Below are positions 1 to 6,127 of a stretch of 10,294 nt of DNA, piece by piece. Position numbers and translations under genes: made by a program. This DNA comes from JBLHKE01 sp047619485 (lineage in GTDB: Bacteria > Verrucomicrobiota > Verrucomicrobiia > Verrucomicrobiales > DEV007), in assembly GCA_047619485.1 (NCBI GenBank), contig JBLHKE010000239.1, forward strand, positions 1 through 10,294, written 5' to 3'. Every line of letters starts with the position of its first letter. Within the stretch, counting starts at the first letter, position 1. Under the pieces are notes generated by a model. That model ran no database searches. It was given only the letters and a program-made list of their open reading frames with translations, and was not told the DNA's origin.

Positions 1-94
1 CAGCCAGCAACATCTCATCGATCGCCATTTGCAGCGCTCCTTCAAGTGGTTCGTCGCAGTGAAAATAGACTATTTGGTTAAAAATCGGAGGCAT
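1..94 (-). CDS. Partial gene, N-terminus of a lipoate-protein ligase-like protein
   Basis: An open leftward frame starts at ATG 94-92 and runs off the left edge, so only 31 residues are visible. They begin MPPIFNQIVYF and end with GALQMAIDEMLLA. The pattern 'alQMAiDEmLL' resembles the N-terminal helix of lipoate-protein ligase A family proteins (commonly 'NMALDEALL'), which attach lipoyl groups to E2 and H proteins in the cytoplasm. That match is short and rests on memory of the family, so the function is tentative. The frame stays open upstream to a stop at 152-154, but ATG 94 is the only ATG giving this clean start; a TTG lies two codons upstream. There is only a weak GAAG-like ribosome site directly before the ATG. 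The gene is divergent from the transpeptidase gene to its right. Confidence 0.55.
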   Translation of the reverse strand, partial: MPPIFNQIVYFHCDEPLEGALQMAIDEMLLA

Positions 95-145
95 CTTCAA
101 TGCGACTACCAAGACATTTTTTGACCGAGGATATTCAAAATTATT

Positions 146-175
146 AGTATTTTAAAGAATTCAGGATCGAATCAA
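146..175 (-). promoter_or_regulatory. Candidate sigma-70 promoter for the leftward gene
   Basis: On the minus strand, TTGATT (175-170) is followed after 18 bases by AATACT (151-146), inside an AT-rich stretch upstream of the gene starting at 94. Both hexamers match the consensus at four of six positions. An overlapping alternative -10, TAAAAT, lies at 154-149. It would give a 5' leader of about 45 bases. This is pattern-based only. Confidence 0.28.
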
Positions 176-207
176 ACCATTATGATAAAAAAACTGACTA
201 GAAAAAC

Positions 208-236
208 TTGCACAACCTAGACTGGTAGGCTAATAT
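208..236 (+). promoter_or_regulatory. Candidate sigma-70 promoter for the transpeptidase-S8 protein pair
   Basis: TTGCAC (208-213) and TAATAT (231-236) are separated by exactly 17 bases in the AT-rich divergent region. Transcription would start near 243 and place the hairpin at 292-343 inside the leader. A second candidate, TTGACT at 264-269 with GATACG 17 bases later, has the better -35 but a poor -10 that overlaps the hairpin's left arm. Confidence 0.35.
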
Positions 237-291
237 TCAACTTCTACACGAAGTTAGCATTAGTTGACTTTTTTATGTGTTGAGGGGATAC

Positions 292-343
292 GAGGTGGCA
301 CCAGCATGCTTAGGGTTGAGGTTCAAATTGCTGGTGCCGCCTC
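292..343 (+). promoter_or_regulatory. Strong hairpin in the 5' leader of the transpeptidase gene
   Basis: GAGGTGGCACCAGCA (292-306) is the reverse complement of TGCTGGTGCCGCCTC (329-343) except for one position, which forms a U-G pair in RNA. This gives a 15-pair stem with a 22-base loop, followed by ATTTTAT. It lies 25 bases before the preferred start codon at 369. The short T-rich tail makes an intrinsic terminator or attenuator possible, but the tract is not a strong poly-U. A near-repeat flanks it: TTTTATGTGTTGA (271-283) and TTTTATGTACTGA (345-357) match at 11 of 13 positions, so a small inserted element is an alternative. Confidence 0.6.
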
Positions 344-368
344 ATTTTATGTACTGAATCGGCTCAGG

Positions 369-1124
369 ATGAAATCGAAAACCGCTGTGCGACTCCTATC
401 GATTGGTATTCTCATCCTCTTTATCAGCACCGCTCTGATGCAGGCCAACAAGGCAGACGACCCCAAGCTCTCCCGCGTCGAGAACGCCCGCTTACGCGCC
501 AAAGTAAAGCTGGCACCCGAGCTGGAGAAGAAGAAACTGCTGCTCGGCAGCCAGGTGTTCATGCGCATTTTCAAAGAGTCCAAAGAGCTGGAGGTGTTCC
601 TCGAGAACCCGTCGTCAAACAAATTTGACCTGCTTAAAACCTACAAGATCTGCACCTTCTCAGGCAAACTCGGTCCGAAACAAAAACAAGGTGACCGCCA
701 GGCGCCGGAGGGATTTTATTTCGTCCCGCGGGGGCGGATGAACCCGCAGAGCCGCTACCACCTAGCCTTCAACCTCGGCTACCCGAATGCCTACGATCGC
801 GCCCATGGTCGCACCGGCGACTACTTGATGGTGCACGGCAACTGTGTCTCGATCGGTTGCTACGCTATGACCGATCCGCTGATCGAGGAGATCTACACAC
901 TGGCGGACGCCGCCCTAACAAAAGGACAACATTATTTCCGCGTGCACTGTTTTCCATTCCGTATGACCAACGAGAGGATGGCGAAGGCGGAGAAATCTGA
1001 TTCCGAATGGCTGCCTTTCTGGAAGAACTTGAAAGAGGGTTACGAGCTGTTCGAGAAGGAGCTCATCCCACCGGATGCAAAATTCTCGAAGCAGCGCTAC
1101 ATTTTCACCAGCGGGAAACGGTGA
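369..1124 (+). CDS. YafK/DpaA-type murein L,D-transpeptidase family protein (YkuD domain)
   Basis: A 251-residue exported protein. After MKSKTAVR comes a hydrophobic signal or anchor segment ending near ALMQANKA. The YkuD catalytic region reads VHGNCVSIGCYAM, with catalytic Cys164 and upstream His156. It is preceded by GDRQAPEGFYFV and LAFNLGYPNAYDRA and followed by RVHCFPFRM, all typical of the YafK branch. YkuD enzymes make or cut L,D-peptide links in peptidoglycan; E. coli YafK (DpaA) releases Braun lipoprotein from murein. Whether this protein cross-links or hydrolyses cannot be told from sequence. The frame is open further upstream (TTG 264, ATG 306), but 369 puts the signal peptide at the N-terminus and leaves the hairpin outside the gene; ATG 306 has a GAGG 10 bases before it and remains possible. 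The S8 gene follows after 41 bp, so co-transcription is likely. Confidence 0.92.
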   Translation: MKSKTAVRLLSIGILILFISTALMQANKADDPKLSRVENARLRAKVKLAPELEKKKLLLGSQVFMRIFKESKELEVFLENPSSNKFDLLKTYKICTFSGKLGPKQKQGDRQAPEGFYFVPRGRMNPQSRYHLAFNLGYPNAYDRAHGRTGDYLMVHGNCVSIGCYAMTDPLIEEIYTLADAALTKGQHYFRVHCFPFRMTNERMAKAEKSDSEWLPFWKNLKEGYELFEKELIPPDAKFSKQRYIFTSGKR

Positions 1125-1165
1125 CATGGCGTTGACGGCGAGTCGCTGACGGGCGAGGTTCCAGC

Positions 1166-3268
1166 GTGCCCTCAAAGATTCCCCATCCTCTGGCGGCGGT
1201 CATCTCCCCCGCCCTTCTACTGCTCTTCTTTTACCCTAACCTAGCGCTTGCCCAACTCGGGTATTCACAGTTGAAAGCTGAACAGGGTGCTAACCTGGCA
1301 CCGACCTCGGGCTCGAGGCTGGTCTACATCGCGGAAGAATCGAATGGCTGGCGCTACTGGACCGGCGATCTCGGATCACCAAGCAGCGACTGGCGCCTGA
1401 GCTCTTTCGTCGAACCAGCAGCATGGCAGAACGGGCAAGCTTCCATCGGTTACGGCGACTCCGATGACAACACGTCGCTGGGCAACATGCGCAACAACTA
1501 CACTTCGGTCTACCTGCGCCACCAGTTCAGCATCGCGCCCGGCGGCGTGCCCGCGCTGCTGCACCTCCGACTTTATGTCGACGATGCCGCGATCGTCTGG
1601 CTCAACGGGATCGAGATCGCGCGCGCGAACGTGACCACACTCGCCCCCGGCAACGGCTCGACCGCGACCACGGCGATCAACAACGCGATCTGGCAGGATT
1701 TTTTCATCGCCGGCGCAGGCGCCATGGTGCTGGAAGGAACGAATACGATTGCGATCCACGGCTTGAACGCGACCTCGAACAGCAGCGATTTCTCGATCGA
1801 TATCGAACTCGCCAGACCGCGATTAGACTTCGGTCAGGTAGAAGCAGCCAGCAGTGGCAACTTCATGCCGAGCCCGCTCCCTTCAAGCGAGACCCCGGCT
1901 GTCGGGTTCGAGTTCCAAGGCTCGGGGACGCTGAGCGACAAGACCTTCGAACTGCGATCGGTCGGGGCAGACCTGAGCTACGGCGCGTCTTCCCACGCGG
2001 GGAACGTCGCCACCTATTCCTATCGCAGCAGCCAGTTCCCGGGATTTTTCCTAACAAACATCAAATGCTGGAGCGCAGGGGATTTCGTCAATGACGGCAT
2101 CATCAACTCGGGCAATGTCGCCCCTGATGCGAGTTTCACCCAGATACAGAACCATTCTTGGATCTCCACGGGTGGCACCGACGCGGAGTTGAACGATGCC
2201 ATCCGGCGCTTCGACTACATGGCGGCGCGCGACAAGGTGCTGTGTGCGATCGGCCTGAACAACGGATCAGACAAAGTCGTCCCGCAAGTCTGGGGCTGCT
2301 CCTACAATTCGATCGTGATCGGGCGGGTCGATGGCGGCCACAGCCGCGGTGGCACCGTGATAGGCGTCGACGGGCCGGGGAGGATCAAGCCTGATCTGGT
2401 CTCACCAGGATCAACCAACGCGACGAGCTACAGCACCGCCAACGTCAGCGGGATGGCTGCCCTGCTCTTGGGGCATGCTTACACCCACCCGGAACTCAGC
2501 GCGGTGTTCAACCCGGAGGTCAATAAGGCGATCATCATGGCCGGAGCCAGCAAAACGGCAGGTTGGTCGAACAGCAGCAGCCAGCCGCTCGATCAGATTT
2601 TAGGAGCCGGCACAGCGAATATTCTCAACAGCTTTGATCTCCTGGTCGCCGGGGAACATGGGGCCGGTGCGTCGCCCGTGCCAGCCAGCGGATGGGACTA
2701 TGCTGAGATCAATCCTACTAGCGATACGAAATACACGTTCCTCATTCAGGAGGAGACAACCGCCCGCACGCTGTCGGTGATTCTCACCTGGTTCCGACAG
2801 TTCGGCCCCAACCCAGAGGCGAACGGCTTCGCAGACCTCCCGACTCTCGCAGATTTCGAGCTGAGACTTTACCAATCCCAAGGTGGCGCGCTGGGGAATC
2901 AGATCGCGCTCAGTGATAGCGCGATCGACAACGTCGAACACCTCTACCTCGAAAATCTACCTGCTGGAGAATACACGCTGACGATCGCGACCGACACGCC
3001 GAGCCCGTATGCGATCGCCTGGCAGACTCGCGCGGACGGTGTCCCTGAGGTCGTGCTCGATAACATCGCTTCCGGATCGGGAGCGGTGACAGTGAATTTG
3101 GAAAACCTCATCACCGGTGTAAGTTACACGCTCCAGTACTCGGTCGACCTGAGTAACTGGTCAGACCTCTACGCAGTGACCGCCAGTTCGGAAACCGAGA
3201 CCTTCACCCAGGTGGCGATGCCGATCGGTGCGACACGCGGCTTCTACCGCATCGTCTGGACGCCTTAG
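1166..3268 (+). CDS. Secreted subtilisin-like (S8) family protein with N-terminal beta-sandwich
   Basis: A 700-residue protein starting at GTG, with GAGG seven bases upstream. Residues 1-29 are a signal peptide, probably cut at ALA/Q30. Residues 50-216 resemble a beta-sandwich module common in Verrucomicrobiota and Planctomycetota exoproteins (YLRHQFSI, LRLYVDDAAIVWLNGIEIAR). Residues 240-495 carry subtilase motifs: SSHAGNVA with candidate catalytic His277, IQNHSW, AIGLNNGSD with candidate oxyanion Asn365, GRIKPDLVSPG, and ATSYSTANVSG, which aligns with GTSMATPHVAG and gives Ser421. No clear catalytic Asp is visible; where V.V.DTG is expected there is VGFEFQGSG. Residues 500-620 form a beta domain ending LPAGEYTLTI. 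The last 75 residues are a 'SYTLQYSVDLSNW...GFYRIV' module frequent at C-termini in these phyla. It probably acts outside the cell as a protease, or as a divergent homologue if the Asp is truly absent. Its stop overlaps the convergent gene by 4 bp. Confidence 0.85.
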   Translation: MPSKIPHPLAAVISPALLLLFFYPNLALAQLGYSQLKAEQGANLAPTSGSRLVYIAEESNGWRYWTGDLGSPSSDWRLSSFVEPAAWQNGQASIGYGDSDDNTSLGNMRNNYTSVYLRHQFSIAPGGVPALLHLRLYVDDAAIVWLNGIEIARANVTTLAPGNGSTATTAINNAIWQDFFIAGAGAMVLEGTNTIAIHGLNATSNSSDFSIDIELARPRLDFGQVEAASSGNFMPSPLPSSETPAVGFEFQGSGTLSDKTFELRSVGADLSYGASSHAGNVATYSYRSSQFPGFFLTNIKCWSAGDFVNDGIINSGNVAPDASFTQIQNHSWISTGGTDAELNDAIRRFDYMAARDKVLCAIGLNNGSDKVVPQVWGCSYNSIVIGRVDGGHSRGGTVIGVDGPGRIKPDLVSPGSTNATSYSTANVSGMAALLLGHAYTHPELSAVFNPEVNKAIIMAGASKTAGWSNSSSQPLDQILGAGTANILNSFDLLVAGEHGAGASPVPASGWDYAEINPTSDTKYTFLIQEETTARTLSVILTWFRQFGPNPEANGFADLPTLADFELRLYQSQGGALGNQIALSDSAIDNVEHLYLENLPAGEYTLTIATDTPSPYAIAWQTRADGVPEVVLDNIASGSGAVTVNLENLITGVSYTLQYSVDLSNWSDLYAVTASSETETFTQVAMPIGATRGFYRIVWTP

Positions 3269-3789
3269 CGCTTCTTCGGCAACCTGCGGGAATTGTAGGT
3301 TTCGCTAGGGGAGAACAGCCATCCGGGATCCGCGCTGATCAGTTCGTAGGACTCGAGCAGGAACTCCGGCAGGAACATGTTGGCGTTCGGGTCATAGACG
3401 GTGTCGCCGGTGTAGCGACCAATGAGCTTGTACTGGTAATTGTGGTCGAACCCATAGCCGTGGGAGCCGCGCGGGAGCTCCGGAAGGCGGTCGGGCGTGC
3501 GCTTGAGATCTTCGTTCACGACGACGAGCCGCGACTTCTCCCAAGATTCACCGGGGCGTCGCACATAGCCCCAGAAGCGGGTCTTCTCGACAAAGTAGCG
3601 ACGGCCGATGTAGTGGTTGCCGCGCGGCTCGGCATTAATAAGCGCCATCTGCGCCTCTTGGGCTGGCGAGAGATTCCCCTGGCATGAAACACCGCAACAC
3701 GCGGAGGCGAGCGCGAACACGACAAGTAGAATTCGGGAGGCTGACATGCTTCCAACCGTGGACGACACGCGTGATTCTGCAAAGGACAA
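3265..3789 (-). CDS. Small putative lipoprotein of unknown function
   Basis: A 174-residue frame with no family that can be named. TTG at 3789 is the favoured start because a full Shine-Dalgarno, TAAGGAGGG (3800-3792), sits just before it, although the spacing is short. The alternative ATG at 3747 (residue 15) starts directly at the signal sequence MSASRILLVVFALASACCGVSC but has no well-spaced ribosome site. The cysteine-rich end of that segment (ACCGVSC, then QG) suggests lipid attachment, though the lipobox is imperfect. The mature part is about 140 residues, rich in Tyr, Arg and Pro, with recognisable strings IGRRYFVEKTRFWGYVRRPG, FDHNYQYKLIGRYTGD, VYDPNANMFLPEF and PGWLFSPSETYNSR. No catalytic motif is visible. 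It lies 48 bp downstream of the rhomboid gene on the same strand, with its own apparent -10, and overlaps the S8 gene's stop by 4 bp tail to tail. Confidence 0.8.
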   Translation of the reverse strand: MSFAESRVSSTVGSMSASRILLVVFALASACCGVSCQGNLSPAQEAQMALINAEPRGNHYIGRRYFVEKTRFWGYVRRPGESWEKSRLVVVNEDLKRTPDRLPELPRGSHGYGFDHNYQYKLIGRYTGDTVYDPNANMFLPEFLLESYELISADPGWLFSPSETYNSRRLPKKR

Positions 3790-3791
3790 AT

Positions 3792-3819
3792 CCCTCCTTA
3801 GGAAATGCTGAAAATTATA
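3792..3819 (-). promoter_or_regulatory. -10 box and strong Shine-Dalgarno of the small lipoprotein gene
   Basis: On the minus strand a perfect TATAAT (3819-3814) is followed by TAAGGAGGG (3800-3792). Transcription would start near 3807, leaving a leader of about 18 bases before TTG 3789. No good -35 is seen at the right distance; the expected place falls on the rhomboid gene's stop codon. The pairing of perfect -10 and near-perfect ribosome site supports independent expression of this gene and the TTG start. Confidence 0.5.
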
Positions 3820-3837
3820 GATCTTTCGCCCCGACCA

Positions 3838-4740
3838 CTACCGCTTGCCGAACTTGTCGCTGGCCTTCGCCATGAACTCCTTCTCCTTATCGGTCAGGCT
3901 CTGAAATCCCTTCGCGCTGATCTTCTCCAGAAGCTCGTCGACCTGCCTGTCGATCTCCGCCTTGCTGCGGCCGACGACCGACAGGCTTGACCGCTTCTTC
4001 GGCCCCGACTTCTTCTTTCCGCCGCCGGAACCCAATTTGATCGGGCTAATCTTGCTGAAGATCGGCGCGAGCTTCAGGTTCCATTTGAAGTAGAGGAAGC
4101 CGAAAAGCATCCCACCAAGGTGAGCTGCATGAGCAATCCCTTTCTCGTATTCTTTGCCAGTGAGAGCCGCTAGCGCCGGCATCAAGTCCATCACTAGAAG
4201 GAACAACACCAGCCAACGTATCTGCACACGCAGGACGAACCAGAGCAGGATCTCGCGACGCGGATTGATGCAGGCGAAAAGCACCAAAACCCCCATCACC
4301 GCCCCGGATGCACCGATCGCTGGCACGATCGATCCCGTGATCATGTCGAGAAGTAAATAAGCAAGGGATGCCACCAGGGCCGCGATCAGATAGAACGCGA
4401 GGAACTCCATCGAGCCATAGCGCCGTTCGAGTTCGCGCCCGAACATCACGAGGAACAGCATGTTGAAGACGATGTGAAAAAACTGACCCGTCGAGTGACA
4501 GAATGCACTGGTGAGCAGACGCCAGACTTGACCATTGAGGACCGTGTCTAGGCTGAGGGCAAGCCAGCGAGTTACCGGCGACACCTGCCCATGTGCCCCA
4601 GTGGTGAACAACTGCAACAGGAACACCGCGATGTTGATCGCCAGCAAAGCCTTGATGACCGGCGGCCAAGCACCGCCGTCCCCACCAAGAAAACTTTGAC
4701 CTTGTGATTGCCGGATATAATCGCGGTTGTCTAAACCCAT
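3838..4740 (-). CDS. Rhomboid family intramembrane serine protease with C-terminal helical tail
   Basis: Rhomboids cut transmembrane helices of other proteins within the lipid bilayer. Numbered from GTG 4746 (302 residues), the catalytic Ser147 is in GASGAVMG and His209 in AHAAHLGGMLFG, and the HxxxN of TM2 is H91-N95 in HIVFNMLFL. All key residues are present. About six membrane segments lie between residues 30 and 222. A Lys/Gly/Ser-rich linker (235-260) leads to a tail of about 40 residues, VDELLEKISAKGFQSLTDKE then KEFMAKASDKF. That pattern is recurrent in Bacteroidota and Verrucomicrobiota rhomboids (the DUF6576 type, from memory). ATG 4740, with AGGTG just upstream, is preferred over GTG 4746, giving 300 residues. 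It lies 97-103 bp downstream of the toroid-protein gene and no clear promoter is seen in the gap. Physiological substrates are unknown. Confidence 0.93.
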   Translation of the reverse strand: MGLDNRDYIRQSQGQSFLGGDGGAWPPVIKALLAINIAVFLLQLFTTGAHGQVSPVTRWLALSLDTVLNGQVWRLLTSAFCHSTGQFFHIVFNMLFLVMFGRELERRYGSMEFLAFYLIAALVASLAYLLLDMITGSIVPAIGASGAVMGVLVLFACINPRREILLWFVLRVQIRWLVLFLLVMDLMPALAALTGKEYEKGIAHAAHLGGMLFGFLYFKWNLKLAPIFSKISPIKLGSGGGKKKSGPKKRSSLSVVGRSKAEIDRQVDELLEKISAKGFQSLTDKEKEFMAKASDKFGKR

Positions 4741-4800
4741 AGGCACCTAACTAACACCGCCATCTCGGGGCGGGCAAGTGTGGGATAAGGGGGCAAATTC

Positions 4801-4828
4801 GTAGACTGGAGCTCCAGAGGCTGTCTAC
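4801..4828 (-). terminator. Hairpin in the toroid-rhomboid gap, possible weak terminator
   Basis: GTAGAC (4801-4806) and GTCTAC (4823-4828) pair around CTGGAGCTCCAG (4806-4817), itself a perfect 12-bp palindrome. It begins 16 bp after the toroid-protein stop on the minus strand and is followed by GAATTTG rather than a U-tract. It may slow or stop transcription or protect the mRNA end; a classical terminator is doubtful. Confidence 0.3.
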
Positions 4829-4843
4829 CGAAGTGTAGGCCGC

Positions 4844-6127
4844 TCAACGCTGGTAGATCGGTAGGTAGTTGTGGTGGATCGAGAGGCTCAGCAAGGCCAG
4901 TGAGGTCGAGTAGATCGTGCCGGCACCTTGGCCTTCGCCGCTTTTCCACGAACCGTCTCGCGCCTGGCGTTTGAGCATTTCCACTGCGGTCTTCTGCTTG
5001 CTGGTGCTGGCGAATTCGCCACCGCGCTGCGCCATGCCTTGGGCGTAGTAGTAGGTGCCGTAGAAGAACCACTCGTCGCCCCAGCGCGGCCCGTTCTCGA
5101 GGAGGTAGTTTGCGGCGCCGATCACTTCGGGGGCTTCGTACTGGCCGCAGACTTGCATTGATAGCAAACCTTCGGCGGTGGTGGAAAACTTATGGGCGCC
5201 GCCAGCCTCGTAGCCGAAGCCGCGGTTCTCGTCGATCGGTTTGCCGTCTTTGTAGCGTGAGTAGTAACAGTTACGCACATACTGGACGCCGCTCTCGATC
5301 GCTTCGGTCGGCACCTCCAAACCGGCGTTCTTCGCGGCGCGCAATGCCATCAGTTGCCAGACCGTGACCGACAGATCGGAGTCGGCCTGACCCGGCTCGT
5401 AACGCCAGCCGCCCTGGTCTTTACGGCTGCGCTTCACTTTCTGTGATCGCAGGATCAGGTCGATTGCGCGCTGGCAGCTGTCGTGCAGCTTGTAATCCAT
5501 CTCTTCGTCGACACCCATGCCAAGCATCTCTGCGAGCATCAGCGTGATGATGCCGTGGCCGTACATGCGCGATTGGTCGGCTTTGCCGAAGTAGCCATCG
5601 TGCGGGCTGTCCTTGTCCGTGAACTGGTGGCGTTCATCGAGGACGAATTCCAAGGCCTTGCGCATCGCCTTACCCTCGTCGGTCGGGTCGGTCGGCTGGT
5701 GGCCGATGGATGCTAGCCCCATGATGGCGAGCGCCGACATCGTCACCCCCTGCCTCGGCGTTTTGTCCTTGTTCTGGCGATCCATGCGGCGGAGCTCTTG
5801 GAAGCAGCCGTTGGGGAACTGTTGGCTTAGCAGGTACTTGGCCGCACGCTTGCAGGATTCTTCGACCTCAGCAGTGGTGACCCGCTCGTCGTCAGCTCGC
5901 GCGGTGCCGATCGGAAGGGCGAGGGCGATGACTAGGAGCAAAAACGTAGCGTAGGCTTTAGCCTGCGACCGCCTCCACATTCCCGTCTTCTGAGGGCCTG
6001 TGCTTTCATGGGCACTGAGAGAGTCTGGCGTGTCGGCTGAGATCGTGGCCATGAGCGGACGGGAATGCCGTCTCTGACGCAGGCTAAAGCCTACGCTACG
6101 ATGTTGATTGGTGTGGGTCGATCTCAT
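4844..6127 (-). CDS. Exported prenyltransferase/squalene-oxidase repeat (alpha/alpha-toroid) protein
   Basis: A 427-residue protein when started at ATG 6127. Residues 50-78 form a signal peptide (MWRRSQAKAYAT, then FLLLVIALALPIG, cut near TARA/D79). The rest is a terpenoid-cyclase-like helical toroid with repeated Gly-aromatic turns: HDGYFGK (176-182), QGGWRYEPGQADSDLS (238-253), RGFGYEAGG (302-310) and DGSWKSGEGQG (391-401), each followed by a helix such as VTVWQLMALRAA. The DxDD acid motif of squalene-hopene cyclase is absent, so a cyclase reaction is unlikely. Similar exported proteins occur in Planctomycetota and Verrucomicrobiota beside BatA/VWA-type and coiled-coil genes (recalled, not searched). 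The ATG overlaps the upstream stop as ATGA, suggesting translational coupling, but residues 1-49 look unlike any signal peptide and are partly encoded by a REP pair; ATG 5980 (residue 50, 378-residue product) may be the real start. Confidence 0.88.
   Translation of the reverse strand: MRSTHTNQHRSVGFSLRQRRHSRPLMATISADTPDSLSAHESTGPQKTGMWRRSQAKAYATFLLLVIALALPIGTARADDERVTTAEVEESCKRAAKYLLSQQFPNGCFQELRRMDRQNKDKTPRQGVTMSALAIMGLASIGHQPTDPTDEGKAMRKALEFVLDERHQFTDKDSPHDGYFGKADQSRMYGHGIITLMLAEMLGMGVDEEMDYKLHDSCQRAIDLILRSQKVKRSRKDQGGWRYEPGQADSDLSVTVWQLMALRAAKNAGLEVPTEAIESGVQYVRNCYYSRYKDGKPIDENRGFGYEAGGAHKFSTTAEGLLSMQVCGQYEAPEVIGAANYLLENGPRWGDEWFFYGTYYYAQGMAQRGGEFASTSKQKTAVEMLKRQARDGSWKSGEGQGAGTIYSTSLALLSLSIHHNYLPIYQR
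5945..5967 (+). repeat. REP arm 1: GTAG plus 8-bp hairpin
   Basis: GTAG (5946-5949) is followed by CGTAGGCT-TT-AGCCTGCG (5950-5967), an 8-bp stem with one T-G mismatch and a TT loop. On the opposite strand it encodes part of the signal-peptide n-region of the toroid protein (SQAKAYAT). Confidence 0.75.
6078..6100 (-). repeat. REP arm 2: inverted copy of arm 1
   Basis: On the minus strand, GTAG (6099-6096) is followed by the same 18-base hairpin (6095-6078), identical to arm 1. Read in the toroid-protein frame it encodes RSVGFSLR (residues 10-17), upstream of the probable signal peptide. Confidence 0.75.

Larger units (their letters stand above)
5945..6100. repeat. REPIN-like pair of inverted REP sequences
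   Basis: The 23-bp sequence CGTAGCGTAGGC-TTTAGCCTGCG occurs exactly at 5945-5967 and inverted at 6078-6100. In each copy, ten variable bases follow and then an identical CATTCCCGTC (5978-5987 and, inverted, 6067-6058), so each arm is a 43-bp unit. The centre (5988-6057) is not repeated. GTAG followed by an imperfect palindrome is the known signature of bacterial REPs mobilised by RAYT (REP-associated tyrosine transposase) enzymes, and an inverted pair is a REPIN. No transposase is in the window, so it would move in trans. It covers the start region of the toroid-protein gene. Confidence 0.8.

Noticed and set aside
238..260. Possible operator palindrome near CTTCTACACGAAG
   Set aside because: CTTC...GAAG is only a 4-bp inverted repeat in an AT-rich region, too short to support as a binding site.
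275..357. Two minimal ORFs, ATG TGT TGA (275-283) and ATG TAC TGA (349-357), flanking the leader hairpin
   Set aside because: They are part of the 13-base near-repeat. Start-stop mini-ORFs can arise by chance in AT-rich DNA and neither has a ribosome site, so a leader-peptide mechanism is not supported.
3516..3782. Second leftward frame of 88 codons inside the small lipoprotein gene
   Set aside because: The other frame has the signal sequence, Shine-Dalgarno and -10. This one has no supporting feature and is Arg/Ser-rich like a shadow.
4046..4669. Leftward 207-codon frame overlapping the rhomboid gene
   Set aside because: The overlapping frame has all rhomboid catalytic motifs and membrane segments; this alternative has none.
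5380..5424. Possible squalene-hopene cyclase active site in the toroid protein (ADSDLS)
   Set aside because: The DxDD acid needed for protonation is not present, since DSDLS lacks the paired acids, and the protein is exported. A triterpene cyclase function is not supported.
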